In this document: one piece after another, positions 6,723 to 12,634 of the stretch
How the letters are laid out: the number at the start of each line of letters is the position of its first letter
How positions within the stretch are numbered: the stretch's first letter is position 1
NCBI GenBank assembly: GCA_958419975.1
Contig: CATZIG010000020.1
Span: forward strand, 1 to 16,768
Length of the DNA stretch: 16,768 nucleotides
Direction: 5' to 3'
From: an uncultured Collinsella sp.
GTDB lineage: Bacteria; Actinomycetota; Coriobacteriia; Coriobacteriales; Coriobacteriaceae
The notes under the pieces: model-generated
What the model was told of the DNA's origin: nothing
Databases searched by the model: none
Seen by the model: only the letters and a program-made list of their open reading frames with translations
Position numbers and translations under genes: made by a program

Positions 6723-8056
6723 GACCGGTCGCCTCCAAACAAGTCGGAACGCGTGGCCAAGTAGGCATCGAGGGCCTCGAGCGCACGGTCCGCATAGGCC
6801 TGATAGCGGTCGCGCTTGCTGCGGCGCTTACCATCCTCGAGTGGCGGCACCAGGCCAAAGTTGACATGCATAGGCTGATAGCCCACGGTGGCAGGATCGG
6901 TCGCATAGCCCACGAGCGCACCCAGGGCACCCACACGCGGCAACTCGACGCCCGCGGCACCGATAGCCTCGGCATAGGTGTTGAGCGCCGCGAGCAGACC
7001 TGTCGCCACGGCTTCCATGTACCCCTCGGTGCCGGTGATCTGACCGGCCAGGCGCACGCCGGTACCGGGCACGGCAAAGGTGCCATCGAGCACGTGCGGA
7101 GCGTCGACAAAGGTATTGCGATGCATGACACCGTAGCGGAAGAACTCAGCGTTCTCCAGGCCCGGCACCATATGGAAGACGCGCTTCTGCTCGCCAAAGG
7201 TCAAGTTGGTCTGGAAGCCCACCAGGTTATAGGCGGTCTTCTCCTTGTTCTCGGCACGCAGCTGTATCGCCGCCCAGGGGCGACGTCCGGTACGCGGGTC
7301 GGTGAGGCCAACGGGCTTCATGGCGCCAAAGCGAATGGCGTCCTTGCCGGTGCGCGCAACTTCCTCGGCAGGCTGGCAGGCCTGGAACAAATCGGCGCCC
7401 TCAAAGTCTTTGAGCACCACGCGGTCGGCCGTGGTAAGCGCCTCGATAAAGGCCTCGTACTCCTCCTTATTGAGCGGAGCGTTGAGATAGTCGCCGCTCC
7501 CCTGCCCCTCATAGCGCGACTGCGAGAACAGCACGTCCATATCGAGCGTGGAGGCATCGACGATCGGCGCCGCGGCATCGAAGAACGCAAGGGCATCGCC
7601 ACCGACGAGCTTCATAACCTCTTCGCTCAGCGCCGGTGAACACAGCGGGCCCGCGGCAATGACCACGTGACCCTCGGGAATCTGCGCGACCTCGCCGTGC
7701 ACGACCTCGATATTGGGACGGGCGGCAACCTCGGCCTCGACAAGCTCGGAAAACTTGACGCGGTCGACCGCCAAGGCGCCACCGGCGGGAACAGCCGCGC
7801 GATGGGCGCAATCGAGCAGGACTGAACCCATGCGCTCAAGCTCGGCTTTCAGCAAACCAGCCGCGGAATCCGGACGGGTCGACTTAAACGAATTGGAGCA
7901 GACGAGCTCTGCCAGATGATCGGTATGGTGGGCCGGGGAGCTCACCTGGGGGCGCATCTCGCACAGCTTTACGGCAAACCCGCGGTCTGCAAGCTGGATC
8001 GCGCACTCCGAACCCGCCAGACCGCCACCGATAACCGTCACCTGATCGAACTGCAT
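6719..8056 (-). CDS. trmFO: Folate- and FAD-dependent tRNA (uracil-54-C5)-methyltransferase
   Basis: TrmFO makes 5-methyluridine at position 54 of the tRNA T-loop using methylenetetrahydrofolate, with FAD as reductant. The 445-residue protein starts with the dinucleotide-binding motif VTVIGGGLAGSECAIQLADRG. It continues with family motifs CSNSFKS, GLLKAE, FGAMKPVGL, PYAAIQLR-like PWAAIQLR, NLVGFQTNL, and the C-terminal GQITGTEGYMEA and NFGLVPPL segments. I choose ATG at 8056, with AAAGG nine bases upstream; the TTG two codons earlier is too close to it. The gene lies 14 bases after dprA and overlaps the recombinase start. The dprA-(topA)-trmFO-xerC order is typical of Firmicutes-like genomes, though topA is absent here. 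Confidence 0.97.
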   Translation of the reverse strand: MQFDQVTVIGGGLAGSECAIQLADRGFAVKLCEMRPQVSSPAHHTDHLAELVCSNSFKSTRPDSAAGLLKAELERMGSVLLDCAHRAAVPAGGALAVDRVKFSELVEAEVAARPNIEVVHGEVAQIPEGHVVIAAGPLCSPALSEEVMKLVGGDALAFFDAAAPIVDASTLDMDVLFSQSRYEGQGSGDYLNAPLNKEEYEAFIEALTTADRVVLKDFEGADLFQACQPAEEVARTGKDAIRFGAMKPVGLTDPRTGRRPWAAIQLRAENKEKTAYNLVGFQTNLTFGEQKRVFHMVPGLENAEFFRYGVMHRNTFVDAPHVLDGTFAVPGTGVRLAGQITGTEGYMEAVATGLLAALNTYAEAIGAAGVELPRVGALGALVGYATDPATVGYQPMHVNFGLVPPLEDGKRRSKRDRYQAYADRALEALDAYLATRSDLFGGDRS

Positions 8057-8070
8057 CTGCAAACACCTTT

Positions 8071-9006
8071 CTAATTGACACGTTTTCCATTGTGACCGAA
8101 GGGTGTCTGGGCGTGAAGGGCAAACTTGGAGGGCGCATACCTTCCATCCATCATGCGCTCGATAAGGCCCTCGAGTTCAAGAGAACCCAAGAGTTTGAGT
8201 ACGCCGACCGCATCGAGCGAGACGAGCGCCGCGATGTCGTCGACCTTGAGCGGAGAGGCGATGAGCGCATGCATCACGGTCTGCTGTGTTGGATCCAGGT
8301 CGGCAATGCCGGGAGCATCGGGGCGCGAGTAGCGCAGGGTACCGTAGATGCGTGAGATAGCCATCTCGACAGATTCCTCGTCGATGATGCAGCAGGCACC
8401 GTTCGCAATGAGGTAATTCGTGCCACGCGACTCGGGCGATAGGATCGACCCCGGCACGGCAAGAAGTTCGCGCCCCAAATCCATAGCAGCCTCGGCTGTA
8501 GAAAACGTCCCGGAAGGCATACCCGCCTCGGATACAAAGAGGGCTTGCGACAGGGCCGCGATCACGCGATTGCGGCGCGGAAAGGCAAACTTGCGCGGAC
8601 CCATGCCCCACGGAGAGATCGACACGACCGCGCCGCCCGTATCGAGTGTGCGCGTAATAAGCCCCGCGCTCGAACGCGGGTAGACCACGTCGGCGCCCGT
8701 CCCCAGCACCACGACGTGTTTGCCGCCGGCATTGATCGCAGCCCAACCCGAGGCCTGGTCACAACCGACCGCGCCGCCCGAAACTACCGTCACTCCCGCC
8801 TCGACCGCCACCTTTGCCGCAAGCTCTGCCACGGCAAGACCATACGGCGAGGCCTTGCGCGCGCCGATGATGGAGAGCGCGGGTGTCGAAAGCACCTCGG
8901 GATTGCCGCGCACATAGAGCGTCTGGGGTACATCAGAAAGCTCCAAAACGGTCTCGGGATACAACGCGTCACCTGGATGCAGCTCGAAGGTCCCCTCGGC
9001 CATCAT
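8071..9006 (-). CDS. dprA: DNA processing protein DprA/Smf
   Basis: DprA binds incoming single-stranded DNA and loads RecA during natural transformation; in many non-competent bacteria its role is unclear. The 311-residue protein has the Rossmann-like fold: LYVRGNPEVL, SIIGARKASPYG, VLGTGADVVYPR, FAFPRRNRVIAALSQ, SEAGMPSGTFSTAEAAMDLGRE, and AVPGSI with GTNYLIANGA. A winged-helix-like C-terminus covers about residues 235-300. The normally conserved SGLAxGID-xxAH-xxAL stretch is changed to SGGAVGCDQASGWAAI. The N-terminal SAM-like domain of longer homologues is lacking. ATG at 9006 overlaps the comM stop (ATGATG); the second ATG at 9003 is equally possible, and AAGGAGG lies five to eight bases upstream. 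Confidence 0.94.
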   Translation of the reverse strand: MMAEGTFELHPGDALYPETVLELSDVPQTLYVRGNPEVLSTPALSIIGARKASPYGLAVAELAAKVAVEAGVTVVSGGAVGCDQASGWAAINAGGKHVVVLGTGADVVYPRSSAGLITRTLDTGGAVVSISPWGMGPRKFAFPRRNRVIAALSQALFVSEAGMPSGTFSTAEAAMDLGRELLAVPGSILSPESRGTNYLIANGACCIIDEESVEMAISRIYGTLRYSRPDAPGIADLDPTQQTVMHALIASPLKVDDIAALVSLDAVGVLKLLGSLELEGLIERMMDGRYAPSKFALHAQTPFGHNGKRVN

Positions 9007-10526
9007 TGGTCCCTCCTTCCCTGGTACATCGCCGCCTCAAGCACGTGGTCCTGCGTCACCTGCTCGCTCTCGGCGACGTCGGCGATTGTACGCGCGATAC
9101 GCACCAGGCGCACGATGCCGCGACCCGTAAGATGCGTGCGCTTCGACAGGCCGAGCACACACTTCTCCGCCGCATCATCGAGCTCAAAGGTCGAAACGAC
9201 GCCGTCAATGGACCGCGTCTCGTCATCCTCGGCCTCGGCATCCGCATCGTCCATACGGGATTCGCGCCAAGCGCGAAAAGCGCGACCGCACACAACGTAG
9301 TCACGTAACTCGGCCGACGACATACCCTCCGCGCCCTCGATAATCACCTGGGGATCGGGACGGGTCACATCGATCATCATGTCGATACGGTCGGCCAAAG
9401 GACCGCGCAGCTTTGCCCGATAGCGCTCGACCATCGATGCCGAGCAGCGGCACGGCACCTCGCGATCGCCCAAAAAACCGCAGGGGCAGGGATTGCTCGC
9501 AGCCAGCAGCTGAAAGCGCGACGGAAAGGTAAAGGCCCCGTCGACGCGTACGATCCTCACGTAGCCGCGTTCGATGGGCTGACGCAGCGTCTGCAGCACA
9601 CCCGTGGGAAACTCGGCAAGCTCGTCCAAAAAGAGCACGCCGCCATGAGCCAGGCTGATCTCACCCGGGTGCACCGGGCGCCCGCCGCCGATAAGGCCTG
9701 CGGTCGAAATACTGTGGTGGGGGCTGCGGAAGGGCCGGTGCCCCGCCAACAAGCCATCAATGTTCTCACCCAAAACCGAATGGATGCACAGCGCCTCCTG
9801 CTGATCCTCGACGGAAAGCTCAGGCAGGATGCCGGTCATACGGCGCGCAAGCATCGTCTTGCCCGATCCCGGGGACCCGATCATAAGCAAACCGAGCTCA
9901 CCCGCTGCCGCCAGTGCCATGCCGCGTTTGGCAACCTCCTGCCCCAGCACGTCGGCATAGTCTAGTTCGGGCTCAAAAGAAGCCTGCACACCCTCGGAAT
10001 CCAGATAATGCCGCGCGGCATCGCCCATGCCGCGAGCAAGCTGAGACAAATGGTCGATAAATCCGCAATCCACGCCCGCGAGCGGCACATGCTGGTCGGA
10101 CCTGCCGGCGATAAAAGACAGCCCCATATCACGCGCCAATAGCTGAAACGCCACCTCGCCCTTGACAGGAAGCACCGTACCGTCCAAGCCAAGCTCGCCG
10201 GCGATAAGACAACGATCGAGGTTGTCGCGGGGAATCTGGCCATCGGCCGCCAATACCGCGATGGCGATGGGCAGATCAAAGCCGCTACCGGTCTTGCGAA
10301 TATCGCCGGGCGCCAGATTGACCGTAATGCCCGAGCGCGGGATCTCGAACCCGGCGGAGCGCATCGCACAGCGAATACGACCGCGTGACTCCATCACCTC
10401 CATACTCGGGATGCCGAGCATCTGAATGCCCGGAACGCCGCCGGCAAGCGAGACCTCGACCGTGACATGAATCGCCTCGACGCCGCGGATGCAGGCCGCG
10501 TGAACGGCAAACGTCTCGAACGCCAT
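9003..10526 (-). CDS. comM: YifB/ComM-family AAA+ ATPase (Mg-chelatase-like)
   Basis: ComM-type AAA+ ATPases act as hexameric helicases; in Vibrio and Acinetobacter ComM extends branches during integration of transforming DNA. The 507-residue protein has an N-terminal YifB domain (VEVSLAGGVPGIQMLGIP, AMRSAGFEIPRSGITVNLAP). Walker A is GSPGSGKT (217-224), followed by FRSPHHSIS, then Walker B GGVLFLDE (295-302), NPCPCGFLGD with a nearby Cys cluster, and a C-terminal Mg-chelatase-type helical domain (about 420-507). I choose ATG at 10526, which overlaps the yraN stop (TGATG) and gives the conserved N-terminus MAFETFAVHAAC; the longer open frame upstream is inside yraN. It is co-transcribed with yraN and dprA. 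Competence in this host is not shown by the window. Confidence 0.95.
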   Translation of the reverse strand: MAFETFAVHAACIRGVEAIHVTVEVSLAGGVPGIQMLGIPSMEVMESRGRIRCAMRSAGFEIPRSGITVNLAPGDIRKTGSGFDLPIAIAVLAADGQIPRDNLDRCLIAGELGLDGTVLPVKGEVAFQLLARDMGLSFIAGRSDQHVPLAGVDCGFIDHLSQLARGMGDAARHYLDSEGVQASFEPELDYADVLGQEVAKRGMALAAAGELGLLMIGSPGSGKTMLARRMTGILPELSVEDQQEALCIHSVLGENIDGLLAGHRPFRSPHHSISTAGLIGGGRPVHPGEISLAHGGVLFLDELAEFPTGVLQTLRQPIERGYVRIVRVDGAFTFPSRFQLLAASNPCPCGFLGDREVPCRCSASMVERYRAKLRGPLADRIDMMIDVTRPDPQVIIEGAEGMSSAELRDYVVCGRAFRAWRESRMDDADAEAEDDETRSIDGVVSTFELDDAAEKCVLGLSKRTHLTGRGIVRLVRIARTIADVAESEQVTQDHVLEAAMYQGRRDQ

Positions 10527-11011
10527 CACGACACCTGCCAATCGAACGCGTTGTACTGATGCTCGATCTCGGCGATATGCCCGCCGCGAATGGTGACACC
10601 CACGGCATCGAAGCGAATCGCCTTGAGCGGATAATGCTCCATGAGATAGCAACTTGCGATGCGGCGGTAGCGGCGTTGCTTTTGGGCGTCCACGGCCTCC
10701 TCGGGAAAGACCCGCGTGTTGCAATCCAGGGCGACGCGTCTGGTCTTGACCTCGGCCATCACTACGACATCGTCGAGCTCATCGAGCAGCACCAGATCGG
10801 CCTCGCCCTCGGTGCAACGATAACCCTGCTCCAGCAAGGTGTAGCCGCGCTCGTTAAAGTAGTCGATGGTGATCAGCTCGCCCAGCATGCCCAGCTCGCG
10901 GGGACTGAGTCCCTTGATAAACTCGGGCGTCATCGCTCCGCAATCGAGCTCGCCGTTTTCCCAACGCTCCTTGAGCTGCTGCGTCTTGCTCTTTTTGCTT
11001 GCGGCACTCAT
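10526..11011 (-). CDS. yraN: YraN/UPF0102 family nuclease-fold protein
   Basis: This is a member of the UPF0102 family, which has a PD-(D/E)xK nuclease-like fold and no firm function. The 161-residue protein has the core motifs Glu45 in GELITIDYFNERGY, GEADLVLLDE (Glu70, Asp72) and AEVKTRR (Glu87, Lys89), which form the expected metal-binding set. It is longer than typical members (about 120) because of roughly 38 extra N-terminal residues rich in Lys, Ser and Glu. ATG at 11011 has AAAGGAG five bases upstream, and the extra residues begin there. The open frame continues upstream of 11011 but without family similarity. It is first in the yraN-comM-dprA-trmFO-xerC operon; rnhB-yraN-comM-dprA is a widely conserved order. 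Confidence 0.9.
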   Translation of the reverse strand: MSAASKKSKTQQLKERWENGELDCGAMTPEFIKGLSPRELGMLGELITIDYFNERGYTLLEQGYRCTEGEADLVLLDELDDVVVMAEVKTRRVALDCNTRVFPEEAVDAQKQRRYRRIASCYLMEHYPLKAIRFDAVGVTIRGGHIAEIEHQYNAFDWQVS

Positions 11012-11109
11012 GGGGTCTCCTTTCCCGCACACTGCATTGTCCCGATGATGAGGGCACCTTTCATGCGGGTAAGTACCGGAAGCAAACCAAAAGCTGACCA
11101 AATGCCGTC
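11012..11109 (-). promoter_or_regulatory. Intergenic region expected to hold the yraN operon promoter
   Basis: The 98 bases between the rnhB terminator and yraN must contain the operon promoter if the terminator is efficient. I see TTGACG overlapping the terminator T run as a possible -35, but no convincing -10 at 16-18 bases from it. A 57-base frame (ATG 11064 to TGA 11008) overlaps the yraN start as ATGA but lacks a ribosome binding site. No promoter is assigned with confidence. Confidence 0.25.
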
Positions 11110-11151
11110 AAAAAACGGGCCGTACGCAACAATGGTGTTGCATACGGCCCG
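11110..11151 (-). terminator. Strong rho-independent terminator after rnhB
   Basis: A 15-base stem with one internal C/A mismatch pairs CGGGCCGTA and GCAAC with their complements around a 6-base loop. On the minus strand it is followed by six T. It begins about 50 bases after the rnhB stop. A perfect 10-base palindrome ACCAGCTGGT (11154-11163) lies just before the stem. This cleanly separates rplS-rnhB from the yraN operon. Confidence 0.93.
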
Positions 11152-11200
11152 CTACCAGCTGGTTTACAAAACGCCAGGGGTCCCTGTCTCCACAATTGAC

Positions 11201-11989
11201 CTAGAAAAGGCGCTCAGTCTGCAGAAAGTTTCCGCAAAAGCTCACGCGGTGCAGCGGACAAAGTCCATGTTTGCGAATCGCCTCGATGTGCTCGGGGCTC
11301 GCATAGCCCTTCGACTCGGCCAGATGGTACTCGGGATACTCGGCGTCGTACTCGACCATCATCTCGTCACGCGTGACCTTAGCCATGATGGACGCCGCGG
11401 CGATGCAGGCGATCTTGGCATCGCCCTTCACCACATCGCGCTCGTTAGGAACGGCGCCCAAGGGGTTGCCATCCATAAGCACGCAATCGGGCTCGAGCCC
11501 CGTATCGGCCACGGCGCCCGCAACGGCGGTACGGATAGCACGGGCCATGCCCATCTCATCGATATCCTTAGGCGCGATATGGCAAAAACCGATCGCCGTC
11601 GCCACCTCGGCAATCTTCACTGAGAGCAACTCGCGGCGCGCCGGCGTGAGCTTTTTGGAATCGTTGATGCCCCAGACGCGCGGCTCCATAGGAAGGCAGA
11701 CAGCGCATACCGTCAAAGGACCGGCCACCGATCCGCGACCCACCTCGTCGACACCAACGACCACCCCATCGCCGCCAAGCTCATGCATAAGCTCGTACAT
11801 GTCATTGACGCGCTCGCGCTCGGCAAGTTCCTTGGCATGGCGCTTAAGAGCACGCTCGCAAGCCTTGATCACCTGCTGGCGCGGGTCCTCGCGATAATGC
11901 TCCACGAGGGCGGGGATCTCCTCAAACGTTGCGCTCGCCAGCTCTCCGGCAACCTGCGATGCCGAAACCGAGCTCGTCATATTGGCCAT
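11201..11989 (-). CDS. rnhB: Ribonuclease HII
   Basis: RNase HII cleaves the RNA strand of RNA/DNA hybrids and removes single ribonucleotides from DNA. The 262-residue protein carries GVDEVGRGSVAGP (Asp81 and Glu82, catalytic), NDSKKLTPARRELL, LMDGNPLG (Asp173), VKGDAKIACIAAASIMAKVTRD, and GYASPEHIEAIRKHG followed by HRVSF. About 75 residues precede the catalytic core; this helical, charged N-terminal extension resembles that of Bacillus-type RnhB. I choose ATG at 11989 because AAGGAGG lies seven bases upstream. The ATG six codons earlier (12007) is itself upstream of that ribosome binding site. It sits only 29 bases after the rplS terminator, so expression probably relies on read-through. 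Confidence 0.96.
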   Translation of the reverse strand: MANMTSSVSASQVAGELASATFEEIPALVEHYREDPRQQVIKACERALKRHAKELAERERVNDMYELMHELGGDGVVVGVDEVGRGSVAGPLTVCAVCLPMEPRVWGINDSKKLTPARRELLSVKIAEVATAIGFCHIAPKDIDEMGMARAIRTAVAGAVADTGLEPDCVLMDGNPLGAVPNERDVVKGDAKIACIAAASIMAKVTRDEMMVEYDAEYPEYHLAESKGYASPEHIEAIRKHGLCPLHRVSFCGNFLQTERLF

Positions 11990-12018
11990 ACCAGGCCCTC
12001 CTTGCATGCAAATCAGAT

Positions 12019-12048
12019 AAAAAGAAGGGCCACCCGAAGGTGACCCTT
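12019..12048 (-). terminator. UUCG-loop terminator between rplS and rnhB
   Basis: On the minus strand AAGGGTCACC-TTCG-GGTGGCCCTT forms a 10-bp stem (one G-U pair) with a UUCG tetraloop closed by C-G. It is followed by C and five T. A smaller 5-bp hairpin (12051-12066) precedes it. It lies 34 bases after the rplS stop and 29 bases before the rnhB ATG, so it probably reduces rather than abolishes rnhB transcription. Confidence 0.88.
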
Positions 12049-12082
12049 GTGTCCAAACGAGTGGACAGACGCTGCGATCTTC

Positions 12083-12424
12083 TTAGCGCTTCTCGGGGAT
12101 GCGAGCAGCCTTGCACACCTTGTCGCGGAGGTAGTACAGCTTGGCGCGACGGACGCGACCATGACGAACGACCTCGAGCTTGGCGATCTTGGGGCTGTGA
12201 AGCGGGAAGGTACGCTCAACACCGACACCGAAGGACATCTTGCGGACGGTGAAGGTCTCGCGGGCACCGGCGCCGGCCATGCGGATGACGTCGCCCTGGA
12301 AGACCTGGATGCGCTCGCGGTCGCCTTCCTTAATGCGGTAGTGAACCTTGACGTTGTCGGCAACGCGAACCTGAGGAATGTCCTCGCGGATCTGCTGACG
12401 CTCGATTGCGCGGATGTAATCCAT
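12083..12424 (-). CDS. rplS: 50S ribosomal protein L19
   Basis: L19 sits at the 30S-50S interface of the large subunit. The 113-residue protein shows the full family pattern: IKEGDRERIQVFQGDVIRMAGAG-type sequence, ETFTVRKMSFGVGVERTFPLHSP, then GRVRRAKLYYLRDKVCKAARI. Where most homologues have Gly-Lys before the final AARI-type end, this one reads Val-Cys-Lys; this is a minor variation. ATG at 12424 has AAGGA seven bases upstream; the in-frame TTG two codons earlier overlaps that spacer. It has its own promoter about 75 bases upstream and a terminator just downstream. The usual neighbours trmD and rimM upstream, and lepB between rplS and rnhB, are absent from this window. Confidence 0.98.
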   Translation of the reverse strand: MDYIRAIERQQIREDIPQVRVADNVKVHYRIKEGDRERIQVFQGDVIRMAGAGARETFTVRKMSFGVGVERTFPLHSPKIAKLEVVRHGRVRRAKLYYLRDKVCKAARIPEKR

Positions 12425-12448
12425 GTGCAATTCCTTACTCTTCTAGAG

Positions 12449-12472
12449 GTGCCGTACCACTCTGGCCGGCAC
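12449..12472 (-). promoter_or_regulatory. Hairpin in the rplS 5' leader
   Basis: On the minus strand GTGCCG pairs with CGGCAC (perfect 6 bp), with an inner CCA/TGG pairing. It lies between the predicted transcription start (near 12487) and the rplS ribosome binding site. Firmicute rplS genes carry a known L19 leader structure; whether this hairpin is a counterpart cannot be judged by eye. Confidence 0.35.
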
Positions 12473-12493
12473 GTAGTTGAACAAACGTATTCG

Positions 12494-12521
12494 AGTATAC
12501 ACGCGCGGGTTTCTGCTGCAA
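12494..12521 (-). promoter_or_regulatory. Sigma-70-type promoter of rplS
   Basis: On the minus strand TTGCAG (12521-12516, four of six) is followed by a 16-base spacer and TATACT (12499-12494, five of six). An AT-rich stretch containing AAAAAATTGTT lies directly upstream of the -35, resembling an UP element. The position between the ppdK hairpin and rplS fits. Confidence 0.65.
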
Positions 12522-12567
12522 GAACAATTTTTTACGCAGACAAAAAGACAAAACCCGCACATGATAA

Positions 12568-12595
12568 CCGCCCGTCTCACGAATGAGACGGGCGG
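12568..12595 (-). terminator. GC-rich hairpin terminator after ppdK
   Basis: A perfect 12-bp stem (CCGCCCGTCTCA with its complement, TTCG loop on the minus strand) lies 39 bases after the ppdK stop. The bases that follow are TTATCATG, not a continuous T run; T-rich stretches resume 16 bases later (GTTTTGTCTTTTTG). The stem is strong but the U tract is broken, so efficiency is uncertain. Confidence 0.7.
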
Positions 12596-12634
12596 CATGA
12601 AGGGGGGCCACACTAGGCGTCTAAACCCAAAAAG

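Noticed and set aside
10527..10724. 66-codon upstream extension of the comM frame
   Set aside because: It lies entirely within yraN. The family N-terminus (MAFETFAVHAAC) begins at 10526 with the TGATG overlap, so the extension is only an open frame by chance.
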